A program made the translations under genes and the position numbers. Source: Lunularia cruciata (Eukaryota > Streptophyta > Marchantiopsida > Lunulariales > Lunulariaceae). Taken from it: a stretch of DNA of 64,000 nt. Shown here piece after piece: positions 42,860-54,292 of this stretch; positions within the stretch are counted from its first letter, which is position 1; each line of letters opens with the position of its first letter. Below the pieces are notes generated by a model. The model was not told the DNA's origin and did no database searches. It saw only the letters and a program-made list of their open reading frames with translations. The DNA is taken from assembly GCA_948567375.1 (NCBI GenBank), contig OX419758.1, positions 49,791,001-49,855,000 of the forward strand, read 5' to 3'.

Positions 42860-43344
42860 TGTAACAATATGGAGTTTATTGATAAATTAGTCAAGATTAA
42901 TGAAGTGGAAGATAGGCCAAATAAGCCAAGAATAATAAGAATATTCTAGAAGCATCTAAGAAGCTACTTAGTACCTTCCAAGTATTAGATAATGTGCAAA
43001 CCAAATGGTGACTTCTAGGAGGAAGCTTCTTGGGATGCTTCCTGGCTAACTTAACTTTCATGCCAAGTAGGTGGCTTCTAGAAGAAAACTTCTTGCAAAG
43101 CTTCCCAACTAGCTTAGCTTGTACACCAAGTAGGCGGCTTCTAACAGGAAACTTCTTGACAAGCTTCCCATTTAACTTGGCCTACACTCTAAGAAATTGG
43201 CTTCTTAAGAGTCATGTATACTTCCTTATAAATACCAAAGCCCAAGCTCATGCTAAGCATTTTGAGTTTCACTCATTCAAGAGTCCCGATGTGATCTTTC
43301 ACTTTGATCTTCCATTCTCTTATTTCTTTCCTTGGTCTTTTACA
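42860..43344 (+). repeat. LTR of G5 family, left copy (485 bp)
   Basis: Starts TGTAACAATATGGAG and ends GGTCTTTTACA, matching the G3 LTRs and the LTR at 57542-58025. It contains GCTTCTAGAAG-type repeats of about 60-bp period and a perfect GAA-TTC-GAA triplet (42939-42951). A primer-binding site is not recognisable after it, and the five flanking bases (TTGGT) do not match those right of 58025 (AGCTT). It may belong to a separate copy. Frame 43030-43362 is the LTR itself. Confidence 0.85.
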
Positions 43345-44480
43345 CCAGTGAGCATCACCTAGAGTCTCTTAGTTAGAGTGGGTATAGTGTGACTATAATT
43401 AGTACCCATTGTTGGCATATCATTGAGTTGAAGATTGATTTCTGATTATATCAAAGAAGTGAGAGTCAAGGAGAAATAGGATGTAAGAGCTGAGGGTGTT
43501 GGTAGTATTTCTAAGCTTGGTAGATCATAGGTACTTTCAATCATGGTCTTGGATTTATATGAGAGTGATCATGTGTGGAAGTGTTGTGTGATTTGTTTGT
43601 AGATTTGACAATGAAGTAGATGGTATGCGGAAGTGCCACCAAAATTTGTTGAAGATTGAGGTCAAATTGAGACTAGGTGTCCAATTTTGTTGATGAATGA
43701 AGTGGATTTGAGAGTGAAAGGTCAAATGGAAAATTTGGAATTTTAGAGTAGTGGCAATTTGCAAAATTGGAGGTGGATTTGAGAACAATCTCATTGAATT
43801 AAGGATTTGGAGGTCCCCCATGTACTCAATTTGGCCCGATTTGACAATTAGCAATGGATTTGGAGCTTAGCCAATTGTAGAAAAGGTCTGATAGATTGGC
43901 AAAGGTGTTTAGATTTGGAGGTTAAGTTGGAAGAGGCCACTAGAGTTGGAAGTTGCCCAAGTTGGGTAGAATTTGTTTGTGGCTTGCCCTAACTAGTGCT
44001 CAAGTTGGTGGAGATTAACCGTATTTGGAAAGGGTTTGATTTGGCAAGAAGAAAGGCCTCACTTAGCTTTTGAAGGCTTTGAGGCATAAATTAACCTAAT
44101 TTAGAAAGGGTTTGATTTGGAAAGAAGAAAGCCTCATTTAGCATTTAAAGGCTTTGAGGCATAGGGTGGTGGGCTAGAGAGGCTATGGCTGAATTTTGGT
44201 GTTTGAAGGCTTTGAGGTGAAAAGAAGAAAGGTATCATTTGGCATTTAAAGGCTTTGAGGCATAGGGTAGTGGGCTAGAGAGGCTATGAAAGCCTAAAAG
44301 TGCAACAATCCAACTTACAAGCATAAGGCTAGCTAGTTTAGTTGAGTTTCTGGTTTTTTTTTGGTAGAATATACCCACCCTTTAGGAATGTATACAATAG
44401 GGTTTGAATCCTAGATCATTGGTTCCAAGATTAATGCCCTAGCCAATTAATACACCTTCACTTGTTGTCATAATCATTGG
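43345..44480. other. Unassigned sequence in the G5 5' region, with tandem repeats
   Basis: Where gag is expected there is instead a G/T-rich stretch. From about 44027 to 44300, three imperfect units share TTTGATTTGG, AGAAGAAAG, and AAGGCTTTGAGGCATAGGG with GGGCTAGAGAGGCTATG. No coding signal was found. It may be an insertion or rearranged leader. Confidence 0.5.
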
Positions 44481-46504
44481 TAGCTTGATATTTATACTCA
44501 TGTAGCTTGCCATCCAACGGAGATCACTTGGCACTATAGATAAGGAGAGAATGACAAAATAGTAGTTGCTTTTACTATCACCAAATGTGCATCACATTGT
44601 TGAATGTACACTCAAGAATGGACTACCTCAACAAATCACTCAAATAGATTTTGTGTAGCATGATTATCAAGGAAACTAAAAATCTCAATAGGAGATATCA
44701 AGCCATCTCTTGGGAACCTTGGTTAATTCCAATTGGATTGAAGGTCCAACTTATGCAAGTTTGCTTCACTTGCAAGGTATGACATTTGATTGGATTGTAA
44801 GATTTTGGTCAATTTTGGAAGTTCAAAGAATTGCATGTCTATGAAATTAGCAAGGAATTAGCAAGGAATTGTCAAGCTAGTATTTGGAAGTGGATTGATG
44901 ATGGTGGATGGTGGATGGTAGAAAGGTTTATGCATTCCATACTTCACATCTTGTTACATTCAAGATTTGAAAAGAATAGTTAGAATGTATGAGGTTTGTA
45001 ATAACACCTCTATACTATGATATCATTCTAGATTTGCCTTAGCTTGAACATCATAAGGTTAAATTTGACTAGATCCAATGACAAATTCAAGTACAACACC
45101 AAGGTAAGAATAACCAATGAGGTTATCTAGCACCTTTGAGTAAGACATCTATGAACAGTCAGTTCTAGATGTGAAGTTTGTCAATAAAGTATGAATAGAG
45201 CAAGCTTTAAAGGAAGATATTTGTATTTTGGTGGTGATTAAGCCAATATTCACCTTTTTCCCTCTATTTCTAATTGTGCATGGAAAATCAGATGAGAGTC
45301 AAAAGCCTCATCAAGCAATGGTTTATCATATAGTTTAGGAGTTTGTAGATATGTCTCTAGACAATCTGCCAAAGAGGTTACCTTCTAATTATGGTATGCC
45401 CTTCAAGATCAAGTTATTGCTAAGAAGTACTCTAAATGAGTAAACCAATCTATTGGCTCTCACCAAAGGAGTTGGAAGAACTTTAAACAACACTAACACA
45501 AAGTTTTTAGAGAAGGATTTCATACAACATAGTACATCTCCTTGGGAAGCATTGGTACTATTTGTCCCAAAGAAGGATGGAGGACTTTGATTTTATATTG
45601 AATATCATGACCTCAATAAATAAACTTTGAAGAATGCATATTCTTTGCTTCAAATTGATGAATTGCTAGATTAATTTAGTGGAGCACAATACTTCTCCAA
45701 GTTGTATCTTCAAAGTGGCTATTGCAAAATTCTCATTGACATGGAGGATGTGTAAAAGACTACCTTTTCCACAAGGTATGGGCATTTTTTGAATAGATAA
45801 TTCTACCCTTTGGGCTCACTAATGCTCTAGTGGTCTTCATGGATCAGATGCATCAAGTATTAGATGGGTTGTTGGATTGGTACATGGTGGTGTTCTTGGC
45901 ATTTTAGTCTATAGCAAGATGGAGGCAAAACACATGAATCACATACAAGAAGTACTAAGATGACTAAGTCATCAATAGAAGTTTTATTGCAAGAAGTCAA
46001 AGTGTTTGGTAGCAAGAAGTTACTTTCTTGGTTCATAAGGTCGCATCAAAGAAGGTCAAGATACAAGAGGAGATAATCAAGGCCATTATTGATTGGTCTA
46101 CTCCAAAGGATGTCATAATAGTGTGTGCATTTAATGGATTGACATTTTGTACTTATAGTTCATCCAATACTATGCTCATGTAGACACACTATTGACCAAT
46201 CTCTCAGAGAAGGCCTCAATTTTTTAATGGGCCACCAAGCACAAAGAGGCATTCAAGAAACTAAATCATATGGTGTCCTCATGATCCATCCTTCAACCAT
46301 ATGATTCTCAACTACCTTGTGTGGTTGATTTTGATGCTTCTAACTTTGCTTTGCCATTAGAGCGGTGTTGCAATAAGAGTTTCTAGATGGAGTACATCCC
46401 ATTGCCTTTTTGAATTGCCAACTAAACACCACAAAAATAAATAACTTTGCTTGAGATCAAGAACAACTAGCAATGATAAATCTCACCAAGGTATGGAGGC
46501 ATTT
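44481..46504 (+). pseudogene. G5 gag end, protease and reverse transcriptase (decayed)
   Basis: Collinear with G3 47900-49990 at nucleotide level, but with far more changes. RT markers are legible: PIYWLSPKELEE at 45437-45480, KDFIQHSTSPW at 45505-45545, and the palm region at about 45800-45900. No open frame over 60 codons remains. The right edge at 46504 is the target duplication CATTT of G3, which also occurs at 52128-52132. Confidence 0.85.
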
Positions 46505-46918
46505 TGTAACAAGATGGAGTTTAGCAACGAAGTCAGTCAGGCTCATGAAGTAGCACATAAGACAAATTAGCCTAGAATATTCCGGAAGTATCTAGGAAGC
46601 TTCCCGGTTAGCTTAGCTTGCACCTTAAGTAAGTAGCTTCTAGAAGGAAGCTTCTAGAAGCTCCCAACTAGCTTAGCTTGCACGCCAAGTAGGCGGCTTC
46701 TAGAAGGAAACTTCTTTAGAAGCTTCCTAGTTAACTTGGCTTGCACTTTAAGAAAGCGGCTTGAGAAAGCTTCTTGAGAAGCTTCTCAAGGGCCTTGTAT
46801 GCTACCTATAAATACCAAAGCCAAAGCTCATGCTAGACATTCAGAGTTTTCCCTCATTCAAATGTCCCAATGTGAGTTTCCATTCTCCTAATTCTCTCCT
46901 CGGATTTGGTCTTTTACA
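46505..46918 (+). repeat. G3 5' LTR with heat-shock-element-like arrays
   Basis: TGTAACAAGATGG ... GGTCTTTTACA. U3 contains GAA-TTC-GAA triplets in perfect 5-bp phase at 46575-46587 and 46647-46659, further GAA/TTC pairs to about 46790, and an 18-bp palindrome CTTGAGAAGCTTCTCAAG (46773-46790). TATAAATA at about 46807 is the TATA box. Confidence 0.93.
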
Positions 46919-46919
46919 T

Positions 46920-46931
46920 TGGTATCAGAGC
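46920..46931 (+). other. G3 primer-binding site
   Basis: TGGTATCAGAGC, one base after the LTR; initiator-Met tRNA type. Confidence 0.95.
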
Positions 46932-46939
46932 AGGAATGA

Positions 46940-48120
46940 GATAGATGGAATTTATGGATCACCAAATCCACTTCCGCCAAACCATTGGGACTTTCATGTC
47001 CTGATATTACCAAAGCAATGTTTCACACAATTCATCACCTCACGCTTTGGGCAAGATTTTCTACATATGATCACCGTGTTAGAGGAACCCTTGATACTTC
47101 CAGTTGTAACTTATGGAGAACGGTGGACGTGTTGTATCTATGTGTTAATCAACTAGATAAATTGAGGGTAGTGGAATAGAGTAGTAGCGATAACAGCAAT
47201 ACCAAATGTTATCCTTGCAATGCAATAACAAATCGAGCATCTTACTCAATTATTGGATGAACGAGACCAGCAACGACGAGAACAGATAGACAGAACGCCA
47301 GTTTGAGATGGAGAAGATTGCATTCGATTTTCAAAACCCAAGGTGTTTGAAGGCAAGAATCTTCCAGGCACAGTGGAGAATTTTGTGTTTGACTGTGAAT
47401 GTTACTTTGAAGCCACCAATCTTCAAGATGAGCGGAAACAAATTCTCTTGGCTTCTAGCTAGTTGGATGGCGTGGCAAAACTTTGGTGGCAATTCCGAGT
47501 AGAAAGAGCTGAACAACAAATTTTTACATCGATTTTGACATTGGCAGAATTCAAGGATGCAATACTCAAATGATTTCAGACTATAAATGCCACCCGAGCT
47601 GCACGAGATAAATTGGCGGAGTTGAGGCAGATTGGCTCAGTGAGAAGCTACATCACACAATTTCAGAATATCATCATGCAAATTCCAGATATTCAAGAAG
47701 GTGAAGTTCTGGATCGATTTGTGCAAGGATTGAAGTCACGAACCAGATTAGAGGTGACCATGCAAGAGCCACAGAACGTAGAAGAAACCATGCAATTGGC
47801 TGAGCATTTTGATTCCTTAGTTGCAACAACTTGGTCTTGACCTTGACCTACACAAAACCTACCAGTACCACGAGTGGAAGAACCAGTACCAATGGAAATT
47901 GATGCTATCCAATGAAGACCACTTGGCACCGCAAATAGAGAAAGATTATGACAAAATGGAGGTTGCTTTTATTGTCACCAAGTTGGACATCACATTGTTG
48001 AATGTCCACTTAGGAATGGGCGACCTCGACAAGTTGCCCAGATGGAGTTTGTGGAATAGAATGATCAGGGAAACAAAGAATCCTAGTAGGAGATTTCAAG
48101 CCGCCTATTGGGAGCTTGAT
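46940..48120 (+). pseudogene. G3 gag with canonical zinc knuckle
   Basis: Early segment 46985-47150 (leader; WDFHVLILPKQCFTQF in one frame). The capsid segment reads PGTVENFVFDCECYFEATN, then DGVAKLWW (about 47360-47480), in a different frame from 47613-47840 (LAELRQIGSVRSYITQFQNI, VLDRFVQGLKSRTRLEV). The zinc knuckle CFYCHQVGHHIVEC at 47964-48005 is a perfect CX2CX4HX4C. Stops and frame changes (for example near 47820) break it. Gag would form the particle and bind element RNA. Confidence 0.88.
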
Positions 48121-49936
48121 TAGTTCCAATGGGATTGAAGACTCAACCTATGCAAGTTTGCTTCACTTGCAAGGTATGATATCTAATCGGGGCTATAGGA
48201 TTTTGGTTGATTTTGGAAGTTCAGAGAATTGCATATCTATGCAAGTAGCAAAGGAATTGGGTATTCCTATCAAGCCAGTGATTGGAAGTAGTTTGATGAT
48301 GGCGGATGGTAGAAAAGGTTATGCATTCCGCCCTCGCATCCTGTTGCCTTCAAAATTGGGAAGGAGTATTTGGAGTGCATGAGGTTTTTAGTGGCACTTC
48401 TACATTATGATATCATTTTGGGTCTACCTTGGCTTGAACGTCATAAGGTTCAATTTGATTGGACCCGACGTGAAATTCAAGCACAACACCAAGGTAGGAA
48501 TTTCCAATTAGGTTGTCTTGCACCTCTGAGTAAGACACCTAAGAATAGTAAGTCCCAAGATGGGAAGTTTGTTGAGAAGGTAGCCATAGAGCAAATCTAG
48601 AAGGGAGATGGGTCACAAGATGGGAAGTTTGCCAAGAAGGCAACCATGGAGCAAGCTTGGAAGAGAGATGAGTCCCTAGAAGGGAAGTTTGTTGATGAAG
48701 CAGCCATAGAGCAAGCTTTGGAGGAAGATAAGTCTGTATTTGCAGTGTGGATCAAGCCGATTGCACAAGAACAATCTGAGGATAGCCAGGTGCCGTATCA
48801 AGCAACGGTTGATCAGATAGTTCAAGAGTTTGCAGATGTGTTTCCGGATGATCTGCCAAAGGGATTACCCTCTGATTGAGGTATGCCCTTCAAGATTGAG
48901 TTATTGCTAGGGAGTACTCCAGTGAGTAGACCAATCTATCGGCTCTCACCAAAGGAGTTGGAGGAGTTGCGAACAACACTTATAGAGTTGTTGGAGAAGG
49001 ATTTCATACAACATAGTACCTCTCCGTGGGGAGCACCGGTACTATTTGTTCCAAAGAAGGATGGATGACTTCGTTTCTGTATTGATTACCGTGGGCTCAA
49101 TAAGCAAACCGTGAAGAATGTATATCCCTTGCCTTGGATCGATGACCTACTTGATCAATTAAGTGGAGCACGCTACTTTTCCAAGCTAGATCTTCGTAGC
49201 AGCTATTGGCAAATTCCTATTGAAGGAGAGGATGTGCAAAAGACTGCCTTTCGCACAAGGTATAGACATTTTGAGTGGAGAGTTTTACCTTTCGGACTCA
49301 CTAATGCTCCAGTAGTCTTCATGGATCAAATGCATCAAGTGCTGGAGGGACTATTGGATCAGTCCGTGGTAGTGTTCTTGATGATATCTTAATCTATAGT
49401 AGGACAAAGGCAGAACACAAGAATCATGTGCGAGAAGTCCTAAGACGACTACAACAGTGCAAATTTTATTGTAAGAAGTCAAAGTGTGCTTTTTGGCAGA
49501 AAGAGGTTACCTTCTTGGGTCATAAGATCTCATTAGAGGGGATCAAGATGGAAGAAGAGAAGATCAAGGCCATTATTGATTGGCCTACCCCGAAGGATGC
49601 TACCAAAGTACGAGCATTCAATGGATTGGCCAGTTTTTACCAATGGTTCATCCACTATTATGCTCATGTGGCTGCACCATTGACTAACCTCTTGGGAAAG
49701 AACTCGAGCTTCCAATGGACCACCAAGCATGAAGAGGCATTCCAAAAGTTAAAGCATATGGTGTCTTCAAGACCCATTCTTCAACCATATGATCCTCAAC
49801 TACCTTGTGTGGTTGATTTTGATGCTTCTAACTTTGCAATTGGAGCTGTGTTGCAACAAGAATTTCCAGATGGACTACATCCTATTGCCTTTGTGTCACG
49901 CCGACTAAATACAGCTGAAAGAAAGTACTCTGCTTG
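48121..49936 (+). pseudogene. G3 protease and reverse transcriptase, frameshifted at the active site
   Basis: Protease: YRILVDFGSSENCIS (about 48205-48250), with the active-site DSG read as DFG. RT: IYRLSPKELEELRTT (48935-48970), VLFVPKKDG followed by a stop, [20 protein letters not shown] (49135-49190), [12 protein letters not shown] (49290), then VVVFL. One base is missing at about 49378-49383, exactly in the catalytic FLDDIL motif. The next frame resumes with REVLRRLQQCKFY, VTFLGHKISLEGIKM and FNGLASFYQWF (49428-49680). RNase H starts at PCVVDFDASNFAIGAVLQQE (49800-49860). Confidence 0.92.
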
Positions 49937-51464
49937 AGATTGGGAACAACTTGCAATGGTATATGCTACCAAGGTATGGAGGCATTATCTCTTAGTGAAA
50001 CAAGTGATCATGTGAACTGATCACAAGCCATTGTTGCAGACCTTACACCTAGAGCACATGAGGAGTCAACATCATCGATGGGAAGAGCAACTCCAATTGT
50101 TTGACATCAAACTTGAGTACAAACCAGGTCGGTTCCATGTCATCCCTGATGCTCTATCACGACAACCTGATTTGAAGTCTCTTCCTCTCATCGCGGCAGC
50201 AATTACGACGGTGTCGATTGATCCCAAGATTCATAACGAGTTTCGGTTAGCTCTACAGCAAGATCCCTTCTTCCAAATGGTACATGGTCGGCTAACAACA
50301 GATGACAAGGAGTACAACATCTTCTCCTTCAAGGAAGGCCTTCTATTCCATGCGGACCAGATCTATGTTCCAGCCAAAGGTAATCTTTGACTTCTGTGCC
50401 TTCAAGAAGCCCATGATTTACCCATTGCTGGTCATATGGGTGTGGACAAGACCTTGGGTACCCTCCAATGTCAATGGTGGTAGCCCAACATGACACGGGA
50501 TGTTCGAGAATTTGTCCGATCGTGTGAGAGCTACCAACGTAACAAGGCCAGCAACCAGAAGCCGGGTGGACTCCTTCAACCGCTTGTCGTTCCCTCATCT
50601 CGTTGGGAGCACGTGAGCTTGGATCTCATCACATCCTTGCCAAAGACAAAACAAGGACACACTGCCATCATGGTGTTTGTGGATAAGCTTAGTAAGCAAA
50701 TCCACTTGGCACCAACCTGTGATACGGTGGATGCTCCAACCTTAACGCAAATCTACTTTGACAATGTCTTCAAGCATCATGGAATGCCACGTGTACTCAT
50801 CTCCGACCGTGATCCTCGTTTTACCGGGAAGTTTTGGCAAGCACTCTTTCAGATACTCGGCACCAAGCTTGCTTTGTCCATGACCTATCATCCTCAAACT
50901 GATGGACAAACCAAACGTGAAAATTGTACATTGGAGGATATGTTGCGTGCCTTTGTTAATGTCCACCATACCAATTGGGATGAATGTCTTACCGCTGCCA
51001 AATTTGCCTACAACAATTCCAAACAGGCAAGCACTGGATTCTCTCCTTTCTTTCTCAATTTTGGCCAAGATCCTCTTGTTCCAGATTCTCTTCTTGCTCC
51101 CCCTCCATCTCAGGTTCCTCATACTTCCACATTCTTGACCACTATATCCCAATCTCTCCAACAAGCCAAGTCTCACCTCCTTGTTGCTCAGAATCACCAA
51201 AAACAATATGCGGACCACCATCGTCAAGATCTCACCTTTGAAGTCAGTGATAAAGTCATGCTATCCTCTAGTAACCTCCCTCTCGCACTTGATACCCAAG
51301 TTTGTAAACTTGCCCTTAATTGGATAGGACCCTTTGATATCACCCAAATTGTCTCTCCTGTTGCTTATCATCTTGCCTTGCCTTGTCACATGCGTATCCA
51401 TCCTGTCTTTCATGTTTCCAAGTTGAAACCCTTTGTTCCTAACCCCTCTTCCTTTTCCTCTTGA
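49937..51464 (+). pseudogene. G3 RNase H end and integrase (324-codon open frame, catalytic Glu changed)
   Basis: RNase H end with TDHKPLLQTLHLEHMRSQ (about 50020) and FHVIPDALSRQP (50135-50170). The integrase open frame 50490-51464 gives VRSCESYQRNK (the second zinc-finger Cys changed to Tyr), SLDLITSLPKTKQ (first Asp), VLISDRDPRFTGKFWQ (second Asp) and HPQTDGQTKREN. In TDGQTER the catalytic Glu is normal; here it is Lys (one G-to-A change). The N-terminal part of the zinc finger is in another frame before 50490. Despite the long open frame it is predicted inactive. The C-terminal GPFDITQIVSPVAYHLALP motif is conserved. Confidence 0.93.
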
Positions 51465-51713
51465 GTCTAACTTCCCCCTCTTCCTATCCCTATCAATGAT
51501 CATGAGGAGTACGAAGTTGATCGTATCCTTGTATGTCGCCACATTCAACGAGGCCGTTGCCAACATACAGAGTACAAGGTCCTTTGGAAAGGGTATCCCC
51601 TTCATGATGCCACCTGGGAACCTCTTTCTCACCTCCACAATGCACAGACGGCCATCCAGGAATTTGAAGCTTCACTAGCAACGAGGACGTCACCAACTAG
51701 CGGCGGAGGAATA
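51465..51713 (+). pseudogene. G3 chromodomain and polypurine tract
   Basis: After the stop at 51463, EEYEVDRILVCRHIQRGRCQ then TEYKVLWKGYPLHDATWEPL (about 51505-51620) is a chromodomain. A short purine run GGCGGAGGAA just before 51714 serves as polypurine tract. Confidence 0.87.
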
Positions 51714-52127
51714 TGTAACAATATGGAGTTTAGCAACGAAGTCAGTCAGGCTCACGAAGTAGCACATAAGACAAATTAGCCTAGAATATTCCGGAAGTAT
51801 CTAGGAAGCTTCCCGGTTAGCTTAGCTTGCACCTTAAGTAAGTAGCTTCGAGAAGGAAGCTTCTAGAAGCTCCCAACTAGCTTAGCTTGCACGCCAAGTA
51901 GGCGACTTCTAGAAGGAAACTTCTTGAGAAGCTTCCTAGTTAACTTGGCTTTCACTTTAAGAAAGCGGCTTGAGGAAGCTTCTTGAGAAGCTTCTCAAGG
52001 GCCTTGTATGCTACCTATAAATACCAAAGCCAAAGCTCATGCTAGGCATTCGGAGTTTTCACTCATTCAAGTGTCCCAACGTGAGTTTCCATTCTCCTAA
52101 TTCTCTCCTCGGATTCGGTCTTTTACA
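51714..52127 (+). repeat. G3 3' LTR (414 bp)
   Basis: TGTAACAATATGG ... GGTCTTTTACA, same length as the 5' LTR. The perfect GAA-TTC-GAA triplet is at 51784-51796. Right target duplication CATTT follows. Confidence 0.95.
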
Positions 52128-52575
52128 CATTTTCTCTCAAGGAAACAAGTGATCATGCAAATCAATCACAAAATTTTATTGCAAATATTTCATTTGGAGC
52201 ACATGAAGAGTAGACATCATCAATGGGAGGAATAACTTTAATTTTTTGACATCAAGCTTGAGTACAAGCTTTACAAATTCCATATCATCTCTAATGCTTT
52301 ATCATAATAACCAAATTTGAAGACTCTTTGTGAATCTCTCATCACAGCAACAATTACAAGAGTGTCAATTGACTCAAAGGTCCAAATCAAGTTGAGAACC
52401 ACTTAACAACAAGTTCTGTTTTTTTAATTAGTACAAGTTTGTCTTGTAGCACATGATGAGGAGTACAAGACCTTTTCACTCAAAGATGGATTTCTATGTT
52501 GCATCTACATTCCAACTTAGGTGATCTATGCTTGGCATGACTTCAAGAGGTATATGACTTACCAATTATGGGACA
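52128..52575 (+). pseudogene. G5 RNase H / integrase-linker fragment
   Basis: Continues G5 from 46504 and matches G3 49990-50430: GTGATCATGCAAATCAATCA = VIMQINH (G3 TDH motif region), HLEHMKSRHHQWE, FDIKLEYK. It ends at LX-C, where GGACA (52571-52575) precedes the element. Confidence 0.85.
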
Positions 52576-54007
52576 TGTGACAACAAAGCAAGTATCATGT
52601 CCAAATTTTGTAGTAATCAGTAATGAATTGTTTGTTCCTACAAAGATACTAGTCAAAAGTGGTCAAATACAAAGTAAAATATCACAAAGCAGTTCTTCTA
52701 GGTTGTATCTTTAGCCTCTCAGGTAGAAAATACACCTAGAAGAGAGTAAAAGCACTCAATTGCAGTCTTGTCACAAAGTAACCACACTTATAATCACAAT
52801 TCTTCAAATCCTTTACAAATTGATATTGATTGTAATGATTCAATTTTCCCAAAGAATGACTTTGCCTCAACATTGTGTTTCACTCCTCTACTAAAGGCAC
52901 AACTTCCTTGATCAAAATTGCTTTGCATCAATCCCACATTGTTATCAAAAATGAAAAATACTACCAACACTATGATTCTTTATAGACTTGTCAAGGCATT
53001 GCCTCAATTGTTATGCACTAAGGATCAAACACATAGAATGAACATTACCACTATAGAATCCAACATCTAACACTTGCTGATTGCAATTCAAACTTCTTCA
53101 AACACTCACAAACACACATACAAGATTGGTACTAAACATTGAGCTGAAATGACAAGCATTGAGTTCCAACACTTTGCTTTACTCAACATCAAAAATATGA
53201 ATATTGAATTGAACTAAATAAAATACAACACTCCAAATGTCTCCTTTAAATGGGTAGCACATTCACTCAATAGTTATCTAAACTGCCTAAACTGCTTCAA
53301 CTGCTACTTTTCAAACCTATAGATCCAAAGTGTCACTCCACTTCTTCATATCTGCCTCTTCAAATCTAAAAATTTGCTACTTCTAATCCGATTTGATGTC
53401 TACTTCTACTTTGGCTTCTACACCCAAATTACCTTCCAACATATCTTGCACTTTGGGTTCATCTACTATTGATATTTCTTCTACTATAATACCAATCTGA
53501 ATTGAAATTGATTTCATAGGCTTACTAATTACTTCTTCTTTCCTAACTTCTTCTATTGACTTAGATAATTCACCCAAAGTCACCTGCACTACTACTTCCA
53601 CTACTTCACATTGGATTCCTTCCTTCACACTATTATGAATTCCATCTAATTCTAATCTAACTAAATCTAATCTGAGACAAACATTATCTCCTACTTCACT
53701 CATCTTCCTATATACTCTATCTCTTATGTGAATCAAAAGATTATTCAAACCATCATCTTTCACCTTTCTCTTCTAGTTTCTTGCACAAGCAACTTCAATT
53801 TGTGTAGTCTTGCTTCTTCCAACTCCATCTTGGCTTTAGTACTCAATATCACCTTCATCCTCTTGATGATCTCTCCCACTGATCCCAAATTTTTCTTTAG
53901 AATTAACTCCTATTGAGTTCTCTCTACCTCCAACTCATTCCTATACATTTTCAACTGCTCCTCAAACTCCGCCTTCAATGCTTCATTCTCTTTTTAAGAG
54001 AAGGAAT

Positions 54008-54292
54008 TCAATTCAATTCATAGTGAAAGAATTGTGCCTCTGCATTCTTAATCAGTCCTTGCAACCTTTCCTCTTCACAACTTGTACTTGCAAACTCTTG
54101 TTGCCAGGCCCGATCCTTCTTTGTTGCAACCGACCTCAATGTCTCCAACTCTTGATCCCTCTCCACTACAATGGCTTTTGAGTGCATTATGTTGAATTGC
54201 ATATCATTGAAGTCTCTTTTCAACTTCTTGAATGTTCCTTTTTGATTCTTCAATTCTTCAGCTTGTTGTTCAAGATCACCACCGCACTTCAT
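54008..54292 (-). pseudogene. LX-C coiled-coil ORF, 94 codons
   Basis: LEQQAEELKNQKGTFKKL, then AIVVERDQELETLRSVATKK: Glu/Lys/Leu heptads. It matches LX-A 6828-7124 residue by residue over most of its length. Another coding-like block 53383-53763 follows (KMSEVGDNVCLRLDLVRLEL, then VEAKVEVDIKSD), with counterparts in LX-A (about 7410-7720) and LX-B (about 9400-9590). Confidence 0.68.

Larger units (their letters stand above)
46505..52127 (+). mobile_element. G3: complete Ty3/gypsy chromovirus, 5623 bp, inserted in G5
   Basis: LTRs of 414 bp each, primer-binding site, gag, pol, chromodomain. CATTT flanks it (46500-46504 and 52128-52132), and joining the flanks restores G5 RNase H reading. The LTRs differ by about 13 of 414 bases by eye. 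It is the same family as its host G5. Frameshifts in gag and in the RT active site, plus missense changes in integrase, make it non-autonomous. Confidence 0.96.

Noticed and set aside
43980-44300. Tandem repeat block as a possible CRISPR-like or satellite array.
   Set aside because: Only about three irregular units without conserved spacers, in eukaryotic sequence; likely a local duplication.
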